A stretch of DNA of 64,000 nucleotides from Glossina fuscipes (taxonomy: Eukaryota; Arthropoda; Insecta; Diptera; Glossinidae): the NCBI RefSeq assembly GCF_014805625.2, contig NW_023998427.1:1926092-1990091 (forward strand), given 5' to 3'. The translations under genes were made by a program, and so were the position numbers. Positions 50,795 through 63,200 of the stretch are shown here, piece after piece; the first letter of the stretch is position 1; the number at the start of each line of letters is the position of its first letter. The notes under the pieces are model-generated. The model worked only from the letters and a program-made list of their open reading frames with translations. It did no database searches and was not told the origin of the DNA.

Positions 50795-50809
50795 GGGGGG
50801 GGGGGGGGG
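50795..50809. repeat. G15 homopolymer
   Basis: Fifteen consecutive G, followed by CAGGAGG. G runs this long are rare in fly DNA of this composition. Confidence 0.95.
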
Positions 50810-51889
50810 CAGGAGGTAGAAAAAAATTAAATTCAGGCTTCACACGACTTTTCATAAGTTGCTCTTTTATTGGAGATTTGCAGAATTTGAGCCGTGAATG
50901 CGCAGGGATTGGTATCGGTTTTGCAACGAATTTTCAGAAGGCTTCTGTCTGCGTTTTACCTATTATGGTTTGTAAATATTAGATGAATATCAAAATTTTA
51001 AAAAATATTTGTTTGAAAAATTTTGGTGAAGCTTCATAAGCGGAAGATTGTAATATGGTTGGTAGGTACAAAGTAATAACGGGGTTCTACAAGTACAAGC
51101 ACATATTATAATAATAGTAATGGCAAGATAGTGAACGTTAAAAAGGATACACCTCCAGAGTCTACTTGAGCCGTTCTCCGATTTATAGAAGTGTTTGTGG
51201 GCACATTATCAAAATCAATCTGTTGTTAATCCGGTCCAATCAACTTAAAACGTAAGCGAAAAGTTTCAAATATTTCAATTTTTGCAATTGTCAAGCTTTC
51301 CTAGAATACGCGACCGACCAAGCAAATACTTACAATCAAATGAATGTTTCGCATCTTACATTAATCACGAATATATGCATTTAGTGGGATAAATGATGCG
51401 TACTCCGACTACATTGGTTGTGGGTTAGGTTTCGTTAATTGTTGGCAAACCGCTTCTTAATCGAAATCATATTTTTATACTGAACTTATTGATGACCTTG
51501 ATAGATATTTTCTGTTCATATCTCATGAAACCTGTACCAGTACCTTTCAGATCATCACACCTATTAAAAGTATTTTATCTTTTAATGGACAGTTAGTTCA
51601 CTTTCCAATCCAAAGTTCAGTTTCCAATCTAAAGTCTCATGCAAAAGTCTTTTTACTGATCTTGACACTTATGATGGTAATTTCTTTCGTTTCTTATGAA
51701 TATATTTCTTCTGTTGATGTTGTTCTTGCTTTCATTACAATTTTTTTTTTTTTGCTTTTCCTATGACTTCTTTTATCTTCGCTTCGATTCGACTGACGTG
51801 TCAGAGTTTCTAAACCTTCTAGAATTGAAGAATACTGTGGTTAAGTGCTTGCATGTGTCTTGATCAACGACATCTGTTAACGAAAATGA

Positions 51890-52540
51890 TAAAGTAACGT
51901 AAAGTATCAATGTACACAATGGTTTTGACCCTTCTCTGCATACCATAACAGTTTTCCATTTACCATTATTTAGTTATTCGGCATATGGCGACGGTAATCG
52001 CGTGGAGCGTTCGAAATTGCTTTCTCGATATTCATTACTTTTGTTGTTTGATTTGAGAAAATCTCCTACCGAAGCCCACCAAACACTTTTAGAAGCTTAT
52101 GGTGATGCTACACCATTACATCGAAGAACGGTCAGAGGGACCAAAAAATTCAAAGTCGCTGAACTGCAAGACTTATTGGACGAAAACTCAGCTCAATCTC
52201 TCAATGAACATTCGAATAGATTAGTAGTTTATGAATCAACCGAATTTACTGGAAGCTGACATGCGATGGTGAAAATCAAAAAATGGGGGAAACGGCTACC
52301 ATACGAATCGACTGAAAATGCTATTTCGAATCGTTTCAACATCGCTGTTAAATTGCTTGCCAAGCAAAAAGGGAAGAATTTTCTGTGACGTATTATAGCG
52401 ATAAAAAGTTGGCCCGCTGCAACAATCCCACGTCACCCTCATGCAGAACAATGCTCGCCGAGAAGCGTTGCAAGAATGGCCAAGGAGACATTATTGCAGT
52501 TCGAATGAGGAGTTCGGCCGCACCCATATTACTCACTAAA
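51890..52540 (+). mobile_element. Mariner-family transposon remnant, copy M3
   Basis: After a leader that matches M2 and M1, a frame from about 52002 encodes the mariner N-terminus LLLLFDLRKSPTEAHQTLL then EAYGDATPLHRRTVR. About 25 residues are then deleted, and it resumes at KKFKVAELQDLLDENSAQS. After a TGA at 52257-52259 the same frame continues as HAMVKIKKWGKRLPYESTEN, then AISNRFN and LLAKQKGKNFL, where a TGA at 52386-52388 replaces the usual Trp before RI. A degenerate SDKKL follows in another frame, at the first catalytic block, and then a remnant of the HDNAR region (MQNNARREALQEW). The C-terminus is missing. It is inactive. Confidence 0.8.
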
Positions 52541-54289
52541 TACTTTTTTCAAATGAATAAATGATCAAAATATATGCAAGCAAGTATTATAATTGATTGC
52601 GTCCAATTCATAGCGCTTTCTTCTTCTTCTTCAAGTGATTTGGCCCTGCAATCAATCTTCGTGGGTAATCTACATCAACCGAGAATTCTCTTTTCCGTTT
52701 CTACTAGAAAAAGAAAAAAAATCTGCACTTTCCTTTGCCTAATAAACTCTTGGATTGGGAATTTTTCATCGGAATCCATAACCACGTTTGCGTACTGAAT
52801 TCTTTGAAATTCTTGAATGTTGGTATATTGAATGAATTTTTGTTGTTTACCGCGAATGATCGTAACACATTCTGTAAGGTTTTTGAAAAGAACTCTGACT
52901 TCTCAAGGTTACCTCGCAATGCACCGAAAGCTCGAACCCTGTGTCCAAAAGTCGTTCGTTGGGAACTTTGCTTTACCTGCTACTGAATCGCTAAATACGA
53001 TGAACTATGACGCAGATTAGATGAACCATTAACACCGACAAGCTGAATACTCTTAACGGCCCCATGATGTGTGATGTATTATGATTCATTTCAATCAAAA
53101 GAAATGATTATTAGGGAACGTAACCAGCAACAATTGGTGACATTAACACGTCATATGGGCGATATATGTTAAGTCATTATGTAAGAAGTTTTCAATATAA
53201 TGATCTCTGCTGTCATAGGGTAGAACATGCTCGCGAAAAGTAAGCAGCATTCAACTGAAATGTTTTATCCACCTCTCTATTTCTCAGACACTTCTTCCTC
53301 TGATTAACACTGCTTTCGATCAATGACGTCTTGTCCGATAAGAAGATTAGTCGGGCTTTCTGCACCAAATTCATATTCGGCCTAAGCGATAAGAAAACCA
53401 ATACTCAACGATAGGCAATGAATTAAATAAAATGAATATCTTATGCACTTTTTGGATGGTATATGCTCAATCAAAATGTATCTTATCACCCTGAGGCTAA
53501 CGCTTAATCTAGTCAGCTCATAAGATTCAATTTCTTCAACGCTAAGCTATTACTTTATTGAAAATTCTACTATTATGACTAAGTCTCGGTCGAATAGGTC
53601 GAGCTTTGTTAAATGAGTATTGCAACCTATTCGTCGGCATTAATTGAATTTTTGATTAAAAATTTTTGATTAAATGCTACACATAATCTTACATTGCTGT
53701 GATGCGCAAAACATCAACGAAAATGTTATCAGCTAACTGTTGAACAATATGTTCACCTCTTGAGCCAACTTTCTAACACCAGTTCTTTGATTTTATCGAT
53801 ATTTCAAACCTTAGTTAAAAGCCAACTACTACGTACCTGTCTATTAACTACTTTCAGTGTTTTTTTTTTTTTTTTTTTGGTGTTTTTAACATACACGAAA
53901 TGCCATCTATGTCTTCTGCAACACTTTCGGCAATTCGCCGAACGAAAGTTGGTTCGAAACCGAGCCCTTGTCAACGAAATAGTTCAAGGAAAAAGGAGTC
54001 TTAAATGCACTAAGCAATAGATTGCCCTTAAATTTTGAAAGATAATTGGGTGAATAATTTGGCGGAAAAAATTGGGTTTATATCCCTATACACAGTTTTA
54101 AAATGATGAACTCCCGTCACTGTTCATTCGCAAAAATTAACAAAAAAAAAACCATTAGCAACAGGCATACTTAGTAGTCATGTGAATTCAATGATTTATA
54201 AAAATTTAATGTAATTCTTCATTTAACTTATATGTCACTTCATTTATGAGGTAACTGTTTGTTTGTTATCGCCGCAGAAAAGGAAACGA
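52541..54289 (+). other. Lim1: Presumed Lim1 intron; no gene seen
   Basis: This is unique sequence with several 60-86 codon ORFs on both strands, none with a recognisable domain. A poly(T) run lies at 53861-53878. Confidence 0.5.
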
Positions 54290-54645
54290 GTAAGAAAATT
54301 ATAGTCAATTATTGCCGAATTTTTGTGTGGATGATTTTTCTATTTTTGTACGCAGCCGCTTTAGTATCACCCGTAGCATATAAGTAACAATTTTTATAAC
54401 CATCACCGTAGGATGAGGGTATATCCATTTTGTCGACACGTTTGCAACATCCAGGCGGAACCCTAAAAAACCCTATAAAATTTGATTGGCATCAAATTTA
54501 GAACCCTTTGAAGTATGTCCGTCTATCCGTCCGTTTCTCTGTCTGTCCATGTAATGTCTATGATAAACGTTCTCCTGATCGCAAAAATGAAGCTATCGGC
54601 TTCGAATTGGGCAGAAACATTAGAAGCTCTTGCGCACGGGTCGGT
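54290..54645. repeat. Two R1 pieces in inverted arrangement
   Basis: Positions 54290-54398 match R1 in + orientation (TTTTTGTACGCAGCCGC, TTTAGTATCACCCGTAGC). Positions 54405-54645 match in minus orientation: GTTTGCAACATCCAGGCGG, GTCCGTCTATCCGTCCG, and then TCGCAAAAATGAAGCTATCG with GGGCAGAAACATT, the reverse complement of the segment at 38140-38190. The two pieces meet tail to tail within a few bases. Confidence 0.7.
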
Positions 54646-55194
54646 ATTGAAAATGGGATAAATCGACCTCGGTACAACATAACCTGAGACTAACTCTATA
54701 TTCTTCTATGGATTATACCGGTAAAATTCGGCCACGCCTGCACAAAGTTACAAGTGATCAAATATTTATTTTTTAATAAATTTTGTTAATTCTTTTCTGC
54801 TTATCACTCTTAACGTAAACAAGATAAAAGGTTGGAAATTATTCTGCACATCGCTCACATGAAGGTATATTATCTGTGTAAAAATGTGTTAATTCTACAA
54901 CAAATACTGTGAAGCCCACAACGTGGAGGATTCGTTTCTTATTAGCCGTATAATCAAGCAAAACGGCTTGGAGAGTAGGATGCGGCGAGCCAAGTTTGTC
55001 AATCCTAAATGAAATATCCGGGTCGTCACAACGGTACACGACGGATAACGGCGATGGGTATAGAAAATTTGGTCGCGGCCGAATATACTTTTCTTTCTTA
55101 TTATAATTGTTGTAACTGCTGCGGTTTTTACTAAAGGGCAAAACATCGACAGGTTTTCTTACATTATATTATACCCTTTACCGACATTACCCAT
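54646..55194 (+). other. Sequence between R1 pieces; possibly diverged R1
   Basis: TCGCGGCCGAATATACTTTT at 55072 resembles the reverse complement of the R1 5' end (AATTATATTCGGTCG). The rest is not clearly assignable and no gene was seen. Confidence 0.4.
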
Positions 55195-55446
55195 TTTCAA
55201 TATCAATCTATATGCAAGCAATTCCCACGTTTTTGCCAAATTAGAAACTGCTCTCACAAATTTTGCGATTGAGAAAATATTCACTTCAATCGCATACATA
55301 GATGAATATAGAATCTGTTACTGATCAAAAAACAAATACCTATATATATATATATATATATATAGGCGTGTGTGTTTGTGTATGTGCTATATACTCTATG
55401 GGGGCTTTGAAGCTTCTTTCTACATATTGCAAACATTTCAACAAAA

Positions 55447-55485
<39 letters not shown>

Positions 55486-55512
55486 GCATCCTTCGGTGGT
55501 TGTGGGTATAAA
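55195..55512 (+). repeat. R1 dispersed repeat, + copy expanded by microsatellites
   Basis: It contains TTTTTGCCAAATTAGAAAC, TGTTACTGATCAAAAAAC, CTATATACTCTATGGGGGC, TTTGAAGCTTCTTTCTAC, TTGCAAACATTTCAACAAAA and CTTCGGTGGTTGTGGGTATA in R1 order. Two (AT)n arrays (55342-55362 and 55450-55483) have grown at the two places where R1 has short ATATAT strings. Confidence 0.75.
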
Positions 55513-55805
55513 ATAAAAAGAAAACAAATGCGATACTCACCTCTAACATGAACCAATCATTACGGTGTTGTCTACAGTGGACTGCGTGCTTAATCGGTTT
55601 TAATACATTTAAAGAGCAAGTGTTTCAAATACACTTTTCTGCCTCAAAATTTATTACATTTAAAGTCAGTAATGAAGTTGTAATTTGGGCAACTAATAAA
55701 ACGCACAATTCAAGTGGAAAAATGAAACAGTTAATGCAAGTCATACACATACATACTGACAGAGAATTACAGACCAGCTCTTTTTAGCTCATTCCAGCTC
55801 ATTCA

Positions 55806-55810
<5 letters not shown>

Positions 55811-55849
<39 letters not shown>
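55811..55849. repeat. (AT)n microsatellite
   Basis: About 19 AT dinucleotides without interruption. Confidence 0.93.
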
Positions 55850-55852
<3 letters not shown>

Positions 55853-58800
55853 CCTTTTATATAGAGCGATAAAATTCACGAACAGACATAGCAAGTAAAC
55901 TAAAGTATGCCAAGAATTGTAGAAACGCGTTACGTTTTAATGCGATTTGCAATGCATCATCATTGAGTGAATAGTGAGTTTATGTTACATTTTGGGTTAA
56001 ACAGGAAAAGAACTAACTCATCATAAGATGGTGAGGGTGACTATATCGATCACAGAGTTGTTCTGTGTACTGTGTTTTACTTCACACTCGATTTAGCAAT
56101 AAGGTAATGCAATAAATTCTTATTTCTCTTCTCTAGAGTTTCGTATACGGTCCGCAAAACGTATATATGCATATATATACATACGTGCATACTTGAAAAT
56201 CATACTAATAGAGTAAAAACAAAAAAAAAAAAAAAAAAAACAAATTATTAAGCGTATGTTTTCGTCTCCCAAACTATTTATAATAATTTTTTATGAAATA
56301 ATATAACATATGCAGGCATGATTTTACCACATAACATATCTGACTTGTGTTCTCTATGCCATCATTTCAAGCTTAGATAAAGCTAAAAGCACTTCCTATA
56401 CTTTTACTCTCTACTCGTAGAAAATGTTTTCAATTTCTTTTTCTGTTTTTTTTTTTTTACTTATTTTTCTTCCATTCAACTCTTGTTTTTTTGTTTTTTT
56501 TTTTTGTATTTTTTGTTTAGTTCAAGATATATAACAACAATAAATTGACTGGTTTTCTAAAGAAACATTTTCGCTCTCCTACCCAAACCTTTAACAATAT
56601 TTACAAAAGTCCGGCGGCAAAATAACAAAGAAATTTTGCTGAATTGTCAGCTCAGAGCAATAGCGAAAACCAACAATAAACAAACGAAGAGAAAAACTTT
56701 ATTTTTGTTTTTGACATTTTCAACATAAAATGCCATTTATTCCCTTATGAACATGGTGGATATGCATGGGTGTAGATGTGGGTGTATTATATATATATAT
56801 ATATATGCTTTTTGCCTTGCTTCCCTTTAAAGAATTCGAATCGATTTATTCGAGCTGTTTGTGCATACATGTATGTATTTCGTATTCGAATAAGTTTTTT
56901 TCCTTTTTTTTTTCATCAGAAAATATTTATAAATATATATAGGTATATAGATGTATACACGCATTTGTGTATATACATTGGCTGATGAGTTAATTCTTCA
57001 GCCATTCCATATAACCGGATGAAATTATTTTTATAAAAAGAGAATAACAACATTTCGTAAGGTTTACTCGATTTTATTTAACATTTTATATCTCTACTCT
57101 GAATACACTTGTATACTAATTTGATTGCTAGGAGACAAACATATAAACGCAATGTAGGTCATGCATAAGTCATAGAGGAGGTTTCAGTAAAAACAATGAC
57201 TGGCAAAAATTAAGGGTGTAGTAAGGGTAAGTGAAACTCCTTTGGAACGCATCTTAAATTCTCATAATTAAATGTATAATAATTATTAAGTGATGAACGA
57301 TCCATCGGAGTTTCGATTGCCTAGAATTAATATTTTTATTATCATATTGCGCTATAGATCGTAAATCTCTTATTATTTAGAAAGTTTTCGCTTACCTCAT
57401 CTATTGTTTGCGTTAAATTATTCACATATGAAGAGTTCGTTAGTCGAGAATGAGAGGGATGGGCTGAATGATCGGATCCGAAAACACAAAAATGGGCAAA
57501 CAGAAAAACAAGCGGACGAATAAACGCAAAAAAATCGTCCGCATAAAGATATGAACATAGTTAAATCGAGTATGTGTATGTATATCACAAATACTCAATT
57601 ATATACATGCATACAAGGTGATTTCTAACGTAAAGGGAATATTGAAAAGTAGCGAATTTTTGCCGTTTAACCCTTCTATTAATGGCTACTTTATTTAGGA
57701 AGATGCCTCCTCCGCAAACATTCTATCGAACGATATATTATGAATGTAGGAGATGACGGTGTTACATCGTTTTAAGGGAAAATGTGTTTGCGAATGAACG
57801 AATATTGGATAAATAGGGCCAATGTCGGAAGCTCTCTTAATACCTCCGATATTGTAACTTGAACTCAACTGGGCAGTTTTAATTTATGTGAGGTAATCCT
57901 TGTGGAAGGTACGACCTTAACGCTGATGGGAATGTCATGGCGATATTTTTTCTGGCAACGAAAAATCTCCGGGGGCCGTCAAGTAATTATAAGAACACTA
58001 GCAGCTACCTTGCATTGTTTGCGGTCTGCAATTGTCATAGCAGTTGCTTTCTTTATTAGAAATTGTTATTAAGAAAGAACAAACACCAAGTTGTTCTCAG
58101 TGTTTTCATAGTTGAATTTACATTAAAAATCATTCGCAGTAGGTGACGAAGATTTGCTTCATTTTCTGTTTCAAGTTCAAGGCTAATTTCTATACTCTCA
58201 GTAAACCTTAAGAATCAACCCACCACACAATTATTAACCAAACAATAACTAGTGTTTTGAAGACGATGCATTTATGGGATGGTTACAATTGCAATCAATC
58301 GAAAGCATTGAATTTGCCGTCCGTATCGATACACAGGTTGAGCGACAAATGCGAGTGCGCAGCCCTTAGCGGAAAAAAGTTGAAGTCAAGAACGATATTT
58401 TCCCTAAACACCTTGTAGTTCATTTGGGTCGTTATGCAAGAGCTTGCAGCGGCCATTTACAAATAAATATCCAGTTACCTGCGTTCTAATGAACAAGAGG
58501 TGCTAATAGCGCTCGATAGAACCGACTTCCGATGAGCATGGCCTCGAATGCAATCATTTATTGTACCGTTATATTGTACTGTCAATAATACTTGCGTCGA
58601 CCCGCAAATCATTACAGATCCGAAATTCATTTTTTGAATGACATCTTCCTAGTCGACGGTCACCGCAAGTCGAGCATATATATTAAAATGACACTTAAAA
58701 AGATTGTAGCAACAGTATGTTCTAAAATAAAGACGAGTTAGCCTGTGTATACAGTGAAGGCATAATTGATCAACGCATTTATTATTGATAATTCTTATTG

Positions 58801-60142
58801 AATGACAAACTCACGCTTGCCATTGAAAGGGTATTAAAAGCTACTTTATATTCAGACTTGGGCATTTCTACTTCCCACGAGAGGTTGGTAAAATTTTATC
58901 AAAAATCATATCATGTAAAGACTTTTGATTAACGAATGTAACGTAGTTATTGGAAATAATAAGAGAATCTAACCAATTGAGAAATCCACGTAGATAACAC
59001 TTTTTTAATATTAACGGAAATTTTAATTCAACCACAAAAACTTAAGATTTCCTATATGTAGCTCTCGTATACAACACCCCTTAGACGTTTTAAAATTACA
59101 TGCATAAGGACAACAATAACAACAATAACAACAATAACAAAGAAGATCTACTTGCATAAGTAACAAACAATTTCTTAGCACATGTTCGTCCAAACACTTG
59201 TTTAAGCATCACTTAAATTAACTTCAATAACCATTCAGCAACACTTCATTTTATTGCTACACGAGTATAACATCAACAACAAACAACAAACAATAACACC
59301 AGCACTGAAGTGTGCGTATATATGTGAACTTAAAAAAAACAAAATTCGAATCCTAATTTCTTGTTAATGTTAAACTTGGTTTCTATTGTTTGTAAAACAA
59401 CAATTATGCCATTCAAAAGGAAATTTTACTTGTACATAATTTCCTAACGCCCAGCAGGAGGGTTGTGTGTACATATATCAACCACCAACTACTACAACTA
59501 CTATTACAACTACCACTACTACTGCTATATCTAGTAGCACTAGTACTGCTACAACAACCGCTATAACCATCAGCATCACCCACTGAAAAAAAGGGAAGAA
59601 TTTCCCAAAAAAAAAAAAAAAAAAAAAAAAAAAGTCGTAAAATAAACACTCGATAAAATATTCCACTGTTTGCCGTGTGTAAATACTCAGCATAAGCACT
59701 TTGATGATTCTGTTCATGGTACAACGACGAATGGCTGGTTGATGGATGGATGAATAGCATAATATACAAGCAATCACTCGAATACATATATACATATATA
59801 TATATATATACACGTATGTTTGTGTGTGTATGTATGTATGTGATATATATAAATATCAAGCATAACAATTGGAAGACGAACAAGTGCAAAAAATTTTTTT
59901 TTTTTTTTTGATGTGACAGCCATACAAATAAACAACCAAACAGTCAAATAACTTGCATGGAAGCCAGCGATCCTTATTGTTTGTTGCATGCTGTTTATTG
60001 TTATCCTTGAATGTTTGCTTTACAAGTGAGATGGATAAATAAACGAGCCGAAATTTCCCAAAAGTACTCGTTTGCGTGTATACATACATGCACACATTTA
60101 CATACGTACATTGAAATGTACAAACATTACATGCACCGAGGA

Positions 60143-60202
60143 AGCAAGCAAGCAAGCAAGCAGGCAAGCAGGCAAGCAAGCAAGCAAGCAAGCAGGCAAG
60201 CA
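60143..60202. repeat. (CAAG)n with (CAGG) variants
   Basis: About fifteen AGCA/AAGC tetranucleotides, with CAGG variants in a regular-looking pattern. Confidence 0.93.
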
Positions 60203-63200
60203 AAACAATGTTAAACAATAATGAATATAGACGGAGAAGAATGGCTATGGGATGTTGGTTGCCGGAACAAGTGCCGTTTATCGTCGCTTTACAACAAACA
60301 CTTGAACCGCCGCCACCCTAAACTTTTCATTGAAGACTGCCTGCTGTTTATACTGCTCTTTACACATGCAAGCACATCTTCACACAAACGTACATATATA
60401 TATACTTACATACATACATCTAGCTATATATATATATATATATATATATATTGCTAAACATATGTAGCTTACGTTCACCTTGGTAAAGCTATAGCTAATG
60501 TTTTTGTTACCATTTGTAAACACACTACCGCACACATATATGGTATGGTATAGAAACACGTACATAACATTAATTTCAAATTAGTTTTGCATCATGTGTT
60601 TCATGATGTAGAAAAATCATCTTTAAGTTCAAACAACAGATACACGGCTGTACACACACGTACATATATGTAGAAAACCTATTTACAAATATATATAAAG
60701 CGTATAAGAATGAAGATAACAATAAAACTTAAAAAAAAAAAATAAATAAATAAAATAAAGAGAAAAGAACTGAGAAAACGTATACACACTCTCACTTACA
60801 TCTTATCTATCTGATATATAAGTTAAAAATTATCTTCCTGCTCGCTTAGCTTCTCCCACCCGTATTCATCGAATTCGCTTATATGTGCTTGTTAGTGTAC
60901 CACGATAATGGTGCAGATCAAGAAATTTTCTACACGAATGCATTTTGACTTTGTCAAGGTTCTGGCATTTCATTCACTATTTATTAAGGTTTTTCAGTTT
61001 TTCATTTTTTTTTTAATTTTTTCTGTTGTGTTTTCATTTTTTTGTTTTTGTTTTTTTTTTATCTAAATTTGGGTTAATTCCATATCTTCACTAAACGTTT
61101 TTCTGATTTATATCTGATACCTGTCTCAAAAATCTGTTCAAACTTATTTAGAAACATGGCTTTTTTTATTTCCGTGTCATTCTTTGCTTTTCTGACATCC
61201 TTGAAAATGTATATCGTATAAAAAGTTAAGACGGTTTTCTACCAAAAGGTTTGTCCCCTTTCACGTTTTTCAAGTTTTTAAAAAAAAAAAGTAAAAAAGA
61301 AACAGTTACTGTGTTAAAAATACAAAAATTCCAAAAAAAATCAGTTGACCTTGAAAGTGAATTTATTACAAGCAACTATAAATCATATGAAAACTCCCAG
61401 GATTTATTTAGTAAAAAAAAATTTAAAAAAAAAAAAAAAAAATCAGAAAAAGTCCTCTAGGGATAACTTTATAATACTTAGTTTCTGTTCAGTAAATGCA
61501 TTATATTTAACCACGATACAGATATGAGGACAGACGCACAAAATTTTGTTAATATCGTAACAGTTGGCAGAAAAGCACTTGCCTTCTATTGCGCTAGCGC
61601 TATAATGCCACCACCCTTCTAATCCAATAAATTATTATACTCAATGGTACGTAATCTAATCCACAACAGATGAGGTTCAATTGCTTATAACTGTTATCGT
61701 TCCTTTTGCCATCGCAAATGTTTCTATTTAAATAGCCATTGTTTAACATAAATATGCACATTTTTGATACGGGGATGCCTTAAAGAGACAATAATAAAAA
61801 AAGCAAAAAAGTAGTAATAAAACATGAAATCAACTGATATTTGATTTAAGACGAAATTTTGATGCCCTTCGGCTAAAATGGCCACATTAATGCCCAATAA
61901 GATAAATGGGGCTTCAGCTAAGCTTCAGCAATAGCCGCCGTTAAGTCTGCCTTAAATTTGCAAATCGAATACAGGACCTGCTATGAACTAAAGAAGCTTA
62001 TCGATTCGTTAATGTGTACTAAATAAATTAATATACAGTAATTAATATTTCTTTTGTTCGAATTAATTGCTTAAACTTGGTGTTTCTTGATTTTTTGTTT
62101 CTTTCTCTTTCTTTCTTGTTTTTCCTATCAAAACAAAGTGTCAAGCGAAGTTAACTATTTATCAGATGTGTTCTATTACATATATTTTCTTAAGGAATAC
62201 AAATGTTGTTTCATAAGTTGGAAAAGATAATTTACAATAAAAAACCAAGCTCTCGCGATCATATATTATATTAGATATCTTATGTCGTATCGTCACGTTC
62301 TTATAACGCAGGAAAGGTTTGATTTCATCTGTCCTTGTGGACATGATTCATACGACTCATATTTGTCTTTTCTGTTGTCCGAAGATATGATATACGGCAA
62401 CAGTACATGGTGTAATTTTTCGCAATTTTTCTTCCCGAAAGCATAATATTAATAAGCAATTTAAGAAGAAATAATTTGATTTAAAAACTTATTATAGTTA
62501 TCTAATAAAACAAGAAATAAGTGGATGAGAAAACGTTCGACTCAGTCTGTAGCTATTTGGGACACATTTACAATCATATCATTAGTACATTGCGCTGCTT
62601 CAAATTCTCTCTTTTCTTTTCAACTGCAAAATTTTGATATCCAATCCTATATAATAGCGGGGATATAAGTTTAAATTTAATTTGTTTTTGTGAAATGTAA
62701 ACCATATTTTCGTACATTGAAAAGTGTTATTTCTCGTAAGAACATAAACCTTACGTACGAAACAAGAGATAGGAAATATGAAATTATATTATCCAATAGT
62801 AAAAAGTCAATATGTAAATCACATTCTCGGACACAGGACATAATATTTTTGGTTATGTTAAAAAGTAATGGAAATATCTATCGGCAAACATAGATGATCG
62901 ATTTTTGGGAGGCGCTGTGCTAAAAACAATTATGGTTAAGTTACCTAAATTAAAATCGCACTTAAATAATTCCTAATGACCCATGTGCTTAGGAATGATT
63001 TTTTAGAAAATTCCCCCCCTAATACACAAAATATATATACTTATATTTTATAATAGTTCAGCTTGCAATTATCATTTTAGATATCTAGGACTGTTCATCC
63101 TAAGCTCTCTATTTAAATTTTGCACTGTAAATATGTAAATAACATAAACGAAACGAACGTTTCCTTTAACCTTCGTGTTGATGTTAAATGTACAAAACCT

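Larger units (their letters stand above)
48719..51889 (+). other. Lim1: Presumed Lim1 intron; simple repeats, palindrome, G15
   Basis: No gene was found. The stretch contains an ACGT-rich palindromic segment at 49699-49744, (AT)n at 49989-50018, G15 at 50795 and an AT-rich background. Confidence 0.5.

Noticed and set aside
59413..59889. 158-codon minus-strand ORF
   Set aside because: It is made of ATAT, poly(A) and ACT-repeat translations and has no recognisable domain.
60011..60218. ORFs with repeated LACL or KQAS residues
   Set aside because: Translations of the CAAG minisatellite on the two strands.
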